A DNA stretch of 64,000 nt. It comes from Enterovibrio sp045679545 (GTDB taxonomy: Bacteria > Pseudomonadota > Gammaproteobacteria > Enterobacterales > Vibrionaceae). The notes under the pieces are model-generated. The model was not told where the DNA came from and made no database searches. It was given only the letters and a program-made list of their open reading frames with translations. Positions 26,281 to 34,700 of the stretch are shown here, piece after piece. The translations under genes and the position numbers were made by a program. The stretch's first letter is position 1; each line of letters starts with the position of its first letter. Location: contig NZ_CP166194.1 of the NCBI RefSeq assembly GCF_045679545.1, forward strand, positions 1,364,001-1,428,000. Reading direction: 5' to 3'.

Positions 26281-26916
26281 TTAGCCCGCCACGGTAAAGT
26301 CGGTAGGAGAGAGATGAATACCCGTGCTTATGACAACAGCATGTTCAGCACGCCCACCAGAAATGACTTCCTCGCCCGAGACGAGCAAGGATTCGAAGAT
26401 ATCTTCGCCGGCTTCGCGCTCATAAACCATGATGAATTGGTCGGTTGTGGATATGCTTCCATCTTCGGCCCACGTCTTTTCTGTCATCGCAACAGGCTTT
26501 GTGTTGTCCCAGACTTTCTCGTAAGTCATGCCATCGAGTTGCCAATGTGGTTGGACAATTTTATTGTTTATCCAATCATTCCACGCTGCGTCGGTATCGA
26601 CAGGTTTAGATTCGTAAAAATAGAACAGTTTTACTTCGCTCACATCGGCGTCACTGGTGCCAGATTGCAATACCTGAAAGTACCCGTCGTCATCGGTATA
26701 GAACCTGACCAATCGAGTTTGAGCATCCAGTTTGACTTCACCGACGGCTTTGATTATTTGAGTGCGTGAAGCCTGCTCAATGGCTAGAACTGGTTCCATC
26801 AGTCGAAACTTCAGGTCGTCGAGTTCAATCGCGCCACCCAATCGTAACCCGAGCACTTCAGGGGCGCTGTCTTCTGGTGGGGGAGTTACTTTGTTCTTCT
26901 TCAACCAACTAAACAT
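26281..26916 (-). CDS. yjfK: DUF2491 family protein (YjfK)
   Basis: A 211-residue soluble protein with no signal peptide. It opens MFSWLKKNKVTPPPEDSAPE and then GLRLGGAIELDDLKFRLMEP, the DUF2491 start. A beta-rich body contains RLVRFYTDDDGYFQVLQSG and ends near EVISGGRAEHAVVISTGIHL. Function unknown. It sits between the PspA-like YjfJ and the membrane protein YjfL, 37 nt from the latter, so a peripheral membrane role is a reasonable inference. Confidence 0.88.
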   Translation of the reverse strand: MFSWLKKNKVTPPPEDSAPEVLGLRLGGAIELDDLKFRLMEPVLAIEQASRTQIIKAVGEVKLDAQTRLVRFYTDDDGYFQVLQSGTSDADVSEVKLFYFYESKPVDTDAAWNDWINNKIVQPHWQLDGMTYEKVWDNTKPVAMTEKTWAEDGSISTTDQFIMVYEREAGEDIFESLLVSGEEVISGGRAEHAVVISTGIHLSPTDFTVAG

Positions 26917-26942
26917 ATACAGTTCCGATAGTCAGGGTACAT

Positions 26943-27095
26943 AAATGGGTGAACGTATCACCCATTTAGCAATTGATTGCTACTACTCTGCAAAGCGAGG
27001 CTACTGATAGTCATCATTGTATGTAAGCCAAGAGGTGACTGAACGGCTTGGACAGTCACCGTCGCAAAGTAGCTAAAGAGGCATAGCCTTCCTTG
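26943..27095. other. Spacer with successive hairpins between yjfJ and yjfK
   Basis: A 186-nt intra-operon gap holds a perfect 10-bp hairpin (AAATGGGTGA/TCACCCATTT, 26943-26967), an 8-bp stem (GGTGACTG/CAGTCACC, 27034-27060) and a near-perfect stem (ATAGCCTTC/GAGGGCTAT, about 27082-27106). None has a long U run on the minus strand. RNA processing or differential stability within the operon is an inference. Confidence 0.5.
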
Positions 27096-27102
27096 GTGAG
27101 GG

Positions 27103-27792
27103 CTATTTCTTCCCTAAAATACGAGCAAGTTCGTCTTCTGCAGATGCACTTTGACTTCCCGTGATACCTGCTTCGGACAGTTTTTTATCAAGGCTACTGC
27201 CCGATTGTTCTTGTTCGAGTTCTGTCGCGGCTTCGAATTGTGCTTGGCGCTCTTGCTGGCGATTTTTGATTCGCTCCAGCGATTCAACCGCAGTGTGCAT
27301 TTTTGCGTTCGCACCTAAGTTTGTGTTCGACACCGCGGCCTGGGCACGCTGAACTGATTCATTCGCCTTAACCACATCCACTTGTTGCTCGAGTTGACGC
27401 AATTTATCTTTGGCCTGAGCAATGTTGGTTTTTAGCGATTTTTCTGATTGCGTGAACTGTTGCAGATAGATGTTCTCGGCATCTTGTTCGTTACGAAGTG
27501 TGGCGACGCGAGTCGCGCATTCGAGCGCCAGATCTTGCTGGCCCTTTTCCATGGCGGCACGTGCGTGTCCTTCATATTCGGCAATGCTGCTTTCAAAGCC
27601 TGCGACTTTTTGAGCGGAGAGTTTGCGCTTAGCAATAATCCCTACCAGTGCATTGTCTGAGCGTCGCAACTCTTCTTTTGCATCACGGATTTCTTGATCC
27701 AAAATACGTAATGCTTGATTGTCAGCAACCGCTTCTGCTGCTTCGGTTGCGCCACCTTTAATCGCCGTAAATAGCTTTTTCCATACGCTCAT
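27103..27792 (-). CDS. yjfJ: PspA/IM30-family protein (YjfJ)
   Basis: A 229-residue almost entirely alpha-helical protein with long coiled coils, for example DQALRILDQEIRDAKEELRR and EKSLKTNIAQAKDKLRQLEQ. This is the PspA/Vipp1 architecture (about 220-230 residues) of ESCRT-III-like membrane remodelling proteins. It starts MSVWKKLFTAIKGGATEA, an amphipathic helix that would bind the membrane. The C-terminal tail EDELARILGKK is a conserved short helix. It lies in the yjf operon 12 nt after yjfI, away from any pspBC genes, so it belongs to the YjfJ subgroup rather than the phage-shock PspA. Confidence 0.92.
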   Translation of the reverse strand: MSVWKKLFTAIKGGATEAAEAVADNQALRILDQEIRDAKEELRRSDNALVGIIAKRKLSAQKVAGFESSIAEYEGHARAAMEKGQQDLALECATRVATLRNEQDAENIYLQQFTQSEKSLKTNIAQAKDKLRQLEQQVDVVKANESVQRAQAAVSNTNLGANAKMHTAVESLERIKNRQQERQAQFEAATELEQEQSGSSLDKKLSEAGITGSQSASAEDELARILGKK

Positions 27793-27804
27793 CGTGGTGC
27801 TTCC

Positions 27805-28191
27805 TTATAGGTAATCTTGGTACAGTTCGAGAAAGGCTTCGACATTACGAAACAGTGTGGCCACTTCAATCACGACAGTCTCTGCTTTTGATTGTGATGA
27901 CAGTGATCCAAATGCGGCGTAATAGCTGTGTCCGCCGATTTCGTTTATGCCGATAGTGCTAAGAGGAAACATTTTGTGGGTGCGCAGTATGGTGTCATTT
28001 AAACCTGAAACGTCTTTTACTGCGTCTTGCGGGAATAGCAGTGCTTCAACAAGAATTTGCTCTCCGGCAACGGCCATAAATGCTTCGATACCATCCTCAT
28101 TGGTTAAACATAAGGACTCTCCAGCGTCAGCGACACGCCAACCATCATGTTCAGCTAGCAGTGTTTGCAGATCGTTGAGTTGCCAGGTCAT
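27805..28191 (-). CDS. yjfI: DUF2170 family protein (YjfI)
   Basis: A 128-residue soluble protein, first gene of the yjfIJKLMC operon. It begins MTWQLNDLQTLLAEHDGWRV and contains EDGIEAFMAVAGEQILVEAL and LRTHKMFPLSTIGINEIGGH. The fold recalls tetrameric secretion-chaperone-like alpha/beta proteins, but no function is established. GAGGGAACACT precedes the ATG. The whole set I-J-K-L-M-C is conserved in order with E. coli, which supports a shared envelope-related job built on a PspA-like remodeller. Confidence 0.88.
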   Translation of the reverse strand: MTWQLNDLQTLLAEHDGWRVADAGESLCLTNEDGIEAFMAVAGEQILVEALLFPQDAVKDVSGLNDTILRTHKMFPLSTIGINEIGGHSYYAAFGSLSSQSKAETVVIEVATLFRNVEAFLELYQDYL

Positions 28192-28484
28192 AGTGTTCCC
28201 TCTAATTTGGCTCGACGCTGAGCGCCAAAATAATAAAGATGCAGTAACCCACTGTTTATTAGTAGGCCTTGTCTTTAGTCGTCATCCTGATTCACCTGAA
28301 AACGACGTTACCCATTGCTTTAGGTGGATTTTTAGTCAATGCGTGTGGCGGAATTCCGACATGACATCAATTAGTAACATGTAAGTGGCTAAGAATAAAC
28401 CAAACTAGACCGCTAACAAAGATCAACTCAGGGTATGCATTCTTAGTTTCTCAGAAACTGAACGTGTAACATGTTGAATACACG

Positions 28485-28691
28485 ATGAAAGCGATAAAAC
28501 GCGAAGAATTGTTTTGTTTACTCGCTGAAAATCCTGATATTGGTAAGACTTGTGATGAAATCAGAGATGGCTACCGAAAGTTTCCACAAGGAAGCCATGT
28601 TATTTTCTATCAACAAATTGGTAGCCAAAATATCCAGATCATCAGAATTTTGCATAAGAGTATGGATGTAAATGTAGTCACTGGCGTGTGA
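28485..28691 (+). pseudogene. Truncated ParE/RelE-superfamily toxin
   Basis: The 68-residue frame carries the C-terminal two thirds of a ParE toxin: LLAENPDIGKTCDEIRDGYR, KFPQGSHVIFYQQIG and the end IIRILHKSMDVNVVTGV. Full-length ParE proteins have about 95-100 residues. The first 30 or so (the N-terminal helices) are missing, and a stop codon lies a few codons upstream of the apparent ATG. I see no antitoxin (ParD) frame upstream. It is most likely an inactive remnant; a short active form cannot be ruled out. Confidence 0.72.
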
Positions 28692-29047
28692 CTTCGTTTT
28701 TCGTTGGCTTAGATAACATTGTTAAGAAAATCACACTAGGCAGATACGCAAATCTGCACAATAAAAAAGTTTTTTAACTAAAGAACGGAAACCTGCATAT
28801 CGTCTTAAAACACCGTGATTTCTCACCTCATAAACGCCTCGGTGCTTTAATTTCTTCAGTCTAATCATCACAAGCCACTATCCGCAACTAACCCCAATGC
28901 TATCGCAATCCGGTTCTAAGTTTCCGACAAGCAACATGAATTTGACGTGGCTATGAAAAGATGTGCAAAAAAGACACCTCGAAAGGGGGAAGGGAACAGC
29001 GGTGCATTACCGCTCTCCCAGGCAGGGAGAACGGTAACAAGCGAGTA
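28692..29047. other. Intergenic region between parE remnant and gltS
   Basis: About 356 nt with no supported gene. One imperfect hairpin at 29007-29037 (TTACCG-TCTCCC / GGGAGA-CGGTAA arms, single unpaired base on each side) lies 11 nt after the gltS stop. Without a U run it is only a weak terminator candidate. Confidence 0.4.
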
Positions 29048-30274
29048 TTAGCCAATGATGCTCAATGTAGCTTGTAAGATAATCAGATTGACGATGTCGA
29101 TGAAAAACGCGCCAACAATCGGTACGACCATAAAGGCTTGTGGTGAAGGACCAAAGCGATTCACTACCGAGCCCATGTTCATCACGGCGGTCGGGGTTGC
29201 GCCTAGGCCAAACCCACAGTGTCCGCTGGCTATCACGGCGGCGTCGTAGTTTCTTCCCATCACGTGAAACGTGACAAAGTATGCGAACACGGCCAATACA
29301 CATGATTGCACCAGCAAGATGACCAAGAAAGGAATTGCAAGGTCAAGTATGTTCCAAAGCTTGAGGCTCATGAGCGTCATGGCTAGGAACAGGGCGAGTG
29401 ACACGGTACCGAGGATATCAACAGTTTCCATATCTACTTTTTTGACTTTGGATACTTCCAGCAAGTTGGTGATCACCACGCCAATGAAGAGCGCATAGAC
29501 AAAGTCTGGGATCATGAGCCAGCTGATCTCGAAGCCGCGCACCCACTGCTCAAGGTATTTCGCGCCTGTCACACAAATTAACAGCACGAAGAGGGTTTCA
29601 ATAACCGTTTTGGCGGTAACTTTGTCCTGCTCGTTTTCGTCATATGTGACCAGTTCAGGGAACTGTTCATGCGTGTTGTGGGTATTTCCATATTCAGATT
29701 TCAGGCGATTTTTATCGATCAAGCGCTGTGCAACTGGGCTGCCAATAATACCGCCGACAATGAGACCAAAGGTTGCAGATGCCATCGCAATCTCTAGTAC
29801 GTTCTCAATACCATACATCTCTTGGAAGGTTTGTGCCCATGCTGCGCCTGTACCGTGCCCCCCTGAAAGGGTAATCGAGCCGGCAATCAGCCCCATTAAG
29901 GGGTCAAGCCCTAGCGTGCTGGCTAACGACACACCAATGGTGTTTTGTACCACGATATATAAAGAGGCAACACCCAAAAAAATCGAGACTTTTACGCCAC
30001 CTTTGATGAGTTGGGTGTAGTTTGCGGCAAGGCCGACAGTAGCAAAAAACAACAACATAAAGGTTTTTTTAAGCGGCAGGTCAAAACTGAGTGCAATGCC
30101 ATTTAGGTGCAAGACAGTAATAACGGATGCGATAACTAACCCACCAACAATGGGCTCAGGGATGTTGAACTGCTTTAGAAAGGGAAGCCTAGCATTAATA
30201 AAATGGCCAAGAAACAGCACGAAAATGGCGATAAGAAAAGACTCAAGGACGCCGACTGAAATTAGTTGATTCAT
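29048..30274 (-). CDS. gltS: Sodium/glutamate symporter
   Basis: A 408-residue inner-membrane Na+/glutamate carrier of the ESS family. It has about 10-12 hydrophobic segments in two inverted halves. Family landmarks are NARLPFLKQFNIPEPIVGGL, LFFATVGLAANYTQLIKGG, the re-entrant glycine-rich loop ITLSGGHGTGAAWAQTF, and the second-half counterpart IASGHCGFGLGATPTAVMNM. Length matches E. coli GltS (401). AGAGG precedes the ATG. It is monocistronic and unrelated to the Aap importer except in substrate. Confidence 0.95.
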   Translation of the reverse strand: MNQLISVGVLESFLIAIFVLFLGHFINARLPFLKQFNIPEPIVGGLVIASVITVLHLNGIALSFDLPLKKTFMLLFFATVGLAANYTQLIKGGVKVSIFLGVASLYIVVQNTIGVSLASTLGLDPLMGLIAGSITLSGGHGTGAAWAQTFQEMYGIENVLEIAMASATFGLIVGGIIGSPVAQRLIDKNRLKSEYGNTHNTHEQFPELVTYDENEQDKVTAKTVIETLFVLLICVTGAKYLEQWVRGFEISWLMIPDFVYALFIGVVITNLLEVSKVKKVDMETVDILGTVSLALFLAMTLMSLKLWNILDLAIPFLVILLVQSCVLAVFAYFVTFHVMGRNYDAAVIASGHCGFGLGATPTAVMNMGSVVNRFGPSPQAFMVVPIVGAFFIDIVNLIILQATLSIIG

Positions 30275-30685
30275 ATAGCCTCTGTGACCTCATCATCCTC
30301 CTTAATGCATGAGATTCTTCTTCTAAAATGACTTGAGTTCGCTAAATATCCGGTGTGAGCGTTGGCCTCCAAGGCACGACAACAAACGGGATACACTCAT
30401 TTTGGGGGCGACGTTATCTCATATTACGTGACCAAACGCAGCATTCAACTGAGAAAATATTCAATTTTGCAGGTGTTTTAACCACTTTTGGGCCGATGTC
30501 GCCGAAAAATCAACCAGCCGCTTCCCGTTGCCCAAAAAGCTTATTCAGGAGTTGAAGCGGCAATGACTGCGAAGACAGCAATGTGGAATTAGGCTTAGAA
30601 TTCGCTGATTGCTGGCTTAATATTCTGGCAGTGGAATCGCGTAACACGGCACATCAAGTCATCCTTGTTACGCGAAATCAGACCG
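30275..30685. other. Intergenic region gltS promoter / amidohydrolase end
   Basis: About 410 nt without a supported gene. It must hold the gltS promoter. Near the other end, a perfect 10-bp inverted repeat (TCGCGTAACA 30637-30646, TGTTACGCGA 30666-30675) with a 19-nt loop lies 11 nt past the amidohydrolase stop. There is no U run. It could be a terminator, a processing hairpin or a protein site. Confidence 0.4.
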
Positions 30686-32485
30686 TCAGTGTTGGTGCGG
30701 AATCAATCCGGCAATCATAAAGGTATGTGTCGCTAGCGCCTGACATTTTCTAGACGCCGCGCAACTGTTGTCGGCAATGGCGGCTTGTTGGGTATAAATC
30801 ACTTCCCCTTCTTTGATCGTCGACAGCACGGTAACATCTGCCAGTTCTAGCGGGTTAATCTCTAATGGATTGTCCGACAGCAAGACCAAGTCCGCGACTT
30901 TACCGGTTTCAATCGAACCTTTGGTGTTCTCTTCGAAATGCTGATACGCCGCCCAAATGGTTTGTGCTTTTAGCGCTGTCATCGACGAAACTCGTTGGTC
31001 TTTGCCCAAAATACGACCACTTCGCGTGATTCGATTGACCGTTGCAGAGTAAACGCGCATCGAATTAGGAAATGCTACTGGCGCATCGTGGTGAGAGGTG
31101 AATATCATGTCGCGATCCAATGCCCAGCCGGTGGGTGAAATATTTTCAGCTCGCTCATCGCCGAGTACAGATTGTGCATGCCAATCACCCCAATAGAAGG
31201 TGTGCATGGGGAAGAAAGAGGGCATCACGTTGAGTTCTTTAAACGACTGCACCTGATCTTCCCGGGCGGTTTGCGCGTGAATCGCAACAAAGCGTCGCTC
31301 GCCTTCACCATATTTCTTCGTCGCGTTTTTAACGGCGCGGATATATTGGTCGATGGCAGCATCACCGTTAGCGTGCGTGAGCAGTTGCCAGCCGTTTTCC
31401 ATCGCCATGCCGACATATTTTTCCGCTTCTTCGTCTGACATGATCGGGTAGCCTTCATAACCCGCCTTCTGACCTTCAGGCGGGATAAGATAGGGTTTGG
31501 TCAGCCATGCGGTTTTGCCTTGTGGCGAACCATCTAGCGTCAGTTTGACGCCGCCCACACGGAAACCATTGTTGTAACTTTGGCTGAGGTAAGGCGGTTT
31601 CATGATCTCGGTGCCGAGCTGAATATCTGTGTAGGCCACCACGTCCAGCAGCAGTTTCTTTTTCTGCGCAATGTCGTACATGGTTTTGACGCTGTCCGTC
31701 ATGGTGCGACCTTCTTGTGCCGTGGTGTAGCCATATTTGGCGTACAACTCCATGCCTGCCTGAAACAGCAATTCGTTCTCGTCGGGGCTGATTTGCGTGA
31801 AGAGTGGGATCAAGGCGCCAAAAAACGCAGATTCTTCTAGTACGCCATTCGGCACGTCGCTATCAGGCATTCGACGAATCACACCGCCGGGCGGGTTCTT
31901 GCTGCTGGCGGTGAATCCAAGCATATCGAGTGCTTTGCTGTTCAATACCGCGAGGTGTCCTGATTGATGAATGATCAGAATGGGAACGTCTTTTGATACG
32001 GCGTCTAAGTCATAGCGGGTCGGGTGGAGTTGTTCTTTGAGTTGCGAATCGTCATACCCGAAACCAATGATGAAATCTTGCGCCTTGTTGGTGGGAATTT
32101 CAGCCCATTGACGAAGTGCGTTTTGCAGGCTGGGAATATCAGTCACAGGGCCATCGGGCGGAGAAAGCAAATTAGCAGATACGGCCTGAAGACCTGTGTT
32201 CATGACATGACCATGTGCATCAATAAACCCCGGTATCATGGTGATACCTTTAAGATCGACGACTTTGGTGCGTTTATCTGCGAGTTTTAGCACCTCTTCG
32301 TTGTTACCAACGGCCAGAATTTTGCCGTCGAGGATGGCCACGGCACTTGCATCAGGCTGTTTATCGTTGACGGTGATGACCTGAGCGTTATGGTAAATCG
32401 TATCGGCAAAGGGCATTGATGGGCTTTCAGCAAGCGCGGAAAAAGAGGCGGCGAGTGCCGTCAGCGTAAACAACGAGGCTTTCAT
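30686..32485 (-). CDS. Exported YtcJ-like metal-dependent amidohydrolase
   Basis: A 599-residue member of the amidohydrolase_3 (YtcJ/NfdA) family. The start at 32485 (MKASLFTLTALAASFSALAE) follows AAGGAGCTCCC and gives a clean signal peptide, so the enzyme is periplasmic. Metal ligands sit in MIPGFIDAHGHVMNTGL, LLTHANGDAAIDQYI, VAIHAQTAREDQ and FTSHHDAPVAFP. The C-terminal motif KGSIETGKVADLVLLSDNPL is family-typical. Relatives act on N-substituted formamides and related amides; the substrate here is unknown. It lies 47 nt after an adenine deaminase gene on the same strand, so the two are probably co-transcribed. Confidence 0.88.
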   Translation of the reverse strand: MKASLFTLTALAASFSALAESPSMPFADTIYHNAQVITVNDKQPDASAVAILDGKILAVGNNEEVLKLADKRTKVVDLKGITMIPGFIDAHGHVMNTGLQAVSANLLSPPDGPVTDIPSLQNALRQWAEIPTNKAQDFIIGFGYDDSQLKEQLHPTRYDLDAVSKDVPILIIHQSGHLAVLNSKALDMLGFTASSKNPPGGVIRRMPDSDVPNGVLEESAFFGALIPLFTQISPDENELLFQAGMELYAKYGYTTAQEGRTMTDSVKTMYDIAQKKKLLLDVVAYTDIQLGTEIMKPPYLSQSYNNGFRVGGVKLTLDGSPQGKTAWLTKPYLIPPEGQKAGYEGYPIMSDEEAEKYVGMAMENGWQLLTHANGDAAIDQYIRAVKNATKKYGEGERRFVAIHAQTAREDQVQSFKELNVMPSFFPMHTFYWGDWHAQSVLGDERAENISPTGWALDRDMIFTSHHDAPVAFPNSMRVYSATVNRITRSGRILGKDQRVSSMTALKAQTIWAAYQHFEENTKGSIETGKVADLVLLSDNPLEINPLELADVTVLSTIKEGEVIYTQQAAIADNSCAASRKCQALATHTFMIAGLIPHQH

Positions 32486-32532
32486 GGGAGCTCCTTGATA
32501 GGTGGAAAGCGGGTGATGCCCGCTTATCATCT

Positions 32533-33546
32533 CTAGTCTATGCCGTGAGCCACCCAAAAGTCGTCTAGATTTTGATGCAATGTCTGACGCGCATCTTTCT
32601 CCAAGAAAGCCGCGTTTATTGCATTTCGCGTCAGTTGTACCAATTGTGCTTTGCTGGGGGAAAGTGCTTGATTGAGGGCGAGAAAATTGTCATTCATGTA
32701 GCCGCCAAAAAACGCGGGATCGTCAGAATTCACCGTCACGCAAAGCCCTTTGTTCAGCAGGTCGAGAATGTTGTGATCTTCCATGCGGTCAAACACGCGC
32801 AATTTGATATTTGATAGCGGACACACAGTAAGCGGCATTTGGGTGTCAGCCAGTTCTTTGACCAACTCAGGGTCTTGCACACATTGCACACCGTGATCGA
32901 CACGGCTGACATGAAGCAAAGATATGGCATCACGAATATTACTGGCCGGGCCTTCTTCGCCTGCGTGTGCGACGGTTTTCAGCCCCAATGCTCTCGCTTC
33001 ATTGAATACGCGGGTAAATTTGGCCGGCGGGTGGCCTAGTTCTGAGGAATCGAGTCCAATCCCTTTTAAGCGATGGAGGTGTGGCTTTGCATGCTCCAAT
33101 GTGTCAAAGGCGGCTTCTTCAGAAAGGTGGCGTAAAAAGCACATAATGAGTTGGCTGCTAATACCGAGTTCTTTTTCACCTTGCCGCAACGCATGGTAAA
33201 TACCGTTGATCACGGTATCAAAATCGATGCCACGGGCGGTATGCGTTTGCGGGTCAAAAAAGATTTCCGTGTGCATCACGTTGTCGGCTTTGCAACGCAG
33301 TAAATATGACCAGGTGAGATCAAAGAAGTCGCGCTCCGTGATTAACACATTGGCGCCTTGATAGTAGATATCGAGAAAAGACTGCAAATTGTGAAAGTGG
33401 TAAGCATCGCGTGCGTCTTCAATCGACGCATAAGGCAGTGTGATGCCGTTTCGTTCTGCCAATTCGAACATGAGGTCTGGCTCGAGTGTGCCTTCAATAT
33501 GCAGGTGCAGTTCAACCTTGGGTAAGCGACGAATAAAGTCTTCCAT
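32533..33546 (-). CDS. Adenine deaminase (adenosine deaminase-like, type 2)
   Basis: A 337-residue zinc enzyme of the ADA superfamily. It starts EDFIRRLPKVELHLHIEGTL with the HxH metal motif. Further ligands and catalytic residues are TVAHAGEEGP (His and catalytic Glu), RVDHGVQ (His) and NSDDPAFFGGY (Asp pair). SSELGHPP and the NSDDPAFFGGY form are diagnostic for the adenine deaminase branch (Aah1/PA0148 type) rather than true adenosine deaminase. It converts adenine to hypoxanthine. The start at 33546 follows GGGAGAGAACT; the longer frame upstream has no ribosome site. It lies downstream of an AraC regulator on the same strand. Confidence 0.88.
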   Translation of the reverse strand: MEDFIRRLPKVELHLHIEGTLEPDLMFELAERNGITLPYASIEDARDAYHFHNLQSFLDIYYQGANVLITERDFFDLTWSYLLRCKADNVMHTEIFFDPQTHTARGIDFDTVINGIYHALRQGEKELGISSQLIMCFLRHLSEEAAFDTLEHAKPHLHRLKGIGLDSSELGHPPAKFTRVFNEARALGLKTVAHAGEEGPASNIRDAISLLHVSRVDHGVQCVQDPELVKELADTQMPLTVCPLSNIKLRVFDRMEDHNILDLLNKGLCVTVNSDDPAFFGGYMNDNFLALNQALSPSKAQLVQLTRNAINAAFLEKDARQTLHQNLDDFWVAHGID

Positions 33547-33680
33547 AGTTCTCTCCCTCTCATGAAGCAAATTCATACCAATCCGTTTGCCATACAGTAT
33601 AGTCGTTGTTGGATTTTCTGACTGATAGGTCAATTTTTTCAATAATGAAATCATTAATTTGATTGTGAAGAGCTCTTTGG

Positions 33681-34577
33681 TTACTTCACGGGTTGCTCCG
33701 TCACGGCTGACACCAATTGGTGTTGAAATTGCCTCGGTGCTTGCCCGACATGGCGGGTAAAAAATCGAGAGAAATAGCCAGGGTCTTTAAAGCCTAAGGT
33801 ATAGCCAATCTCCTTCGCAGACAGTTGGGTAAACAATAATAATCGTTTGGCTTCGTCGATCAGCCGTTCATGAACAATGGCCAGTGCCTGCTGATCCGCG
33901 CTGCGCTGGCAGATTCGATTAAGCTGCCCTTGGCTCAAACCCAACTGATCGGCATAGCGTTTGACGCTCCAATGTTCGTTGTAATGGCTATCAACTAAAG
34001 CAACAAAGCGCTCAAAAATCGCGGTTTTGGTATCGGTAACTTGTCGCTGTTCATGGTTAACAACGGAACGGCTGAGCAAGATGAATAAGATCTTGAGGTA
34101 TGCCCCAATCATCGACGATTGTCCCATCGCGCTACCTTGATATTCCCCTAGTAATCGCTCTCCAAGCGTTTTGATCTCGATAGCCTCTCGTGCGCATGTT
34201 GCAGAAATAGTCTGAGGTTCACGAAACAGTGTCGAGAGTGCTTGGCGCTCAGAATCATTGAACAAGCTCAACATAAAAGGCTGAGAAATCGACAGAATAA
34301 AACCCGTCACGCCCGGCTGGTGGACGAAACCATGCACTTCTTTGGCGGGAATAGAAAGTACGCAGCTTCCTTGATATTCAGCGCTGGCATCGCGAATTTG
34401 TGCATGCATGGAACCGGAGTCGAGCAACATCAATTGGTGCAGATTGTCATGACGATGAGGGTGGATTTCCCAGTTGTGTTTAGGCAGTGATTGCTCAAGC
34501 CGCGCGATATGCATGTAGTCCGGCGCATTGTCGGGCAACGCTTCGCCATACAGGAAATAGTGGGGGATGTTCGACAT
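33681..34577 (-). CDS. AraC-family regulator, divergent to the lig operon
   Basis: A 298-residue activator-type protein. The N-terminal cupin domain (about 15-130) has the metal-type stretch EIHPHRHDNLHQLMLLDSG and SIPAKEVHGFVHQPGVTGF. The C-terminal double helix-turn-helix (about 195-295) shows SVKRYADQLGLSQGQLNRIC and AKEIGYTLGFKDPGYFSRFF, ending in HVGQAPRQFQ. The cupin plus HTH layout is that of HpaA/PobR, activators of aromatic-acid pathways. It is transcribed away from galD, sharing a 123-bp promoter region, so control of the protocatechuate operon is the natural inference. It could also control the adenine deaminase operon behind it. Confidence 0.9.
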   Translation of the reverse strand: MSNIPHYFLYGEALPDNAPDYMHIARLEQSLPKHNWEIHPHRHDNLHQLMLLDSGSMHAQIRDASAEYQGSCVLSIPAKEVHGFVHQPGVTGFILSISQPFMLSLFNDSERQALSTLFREPQTISATCAREAIEIKTLGERLLGEYQGSAMGQSSMIGAYLKILFILLSRSVVNHEQRQVTDTKTAIFERFVALVDSHYNEHWSVKRYADQLGLSQGQLNRICQRSADQQALAIVHERLIDEAKRLLLFTQLSAKEIGYTLGFKDPGYFSRFFTRHVGQAPRQFQHQLVSAVTEQPVK

Positions 34578-34700
34578 CACACTCGTGCCTCACAAGACAG
34601 TAATGTTAAAAATGTACAACAAAATGTAAAGAAGTTGAATTTATTGCGATCAGGTTCGCGTCTATTCTGTGTGCTCACCCAATGCAAAGGATAGTGAGTG
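34578..34700. promoter_or_regulatory. Divergent promoter region araC-type regulator / lig operon
   Basis: A 123-bp region between divergent genes. It contains a direct repeat AAAATGTA at 34609-34616 and 34621-34628 (12-bp period), plus a third AATGT at 34602. Direct repeats are the usual form of AraC-family sites, so these are candidate operators. AAGG before the galD start is the ribosome site. Confidence 0.35.
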
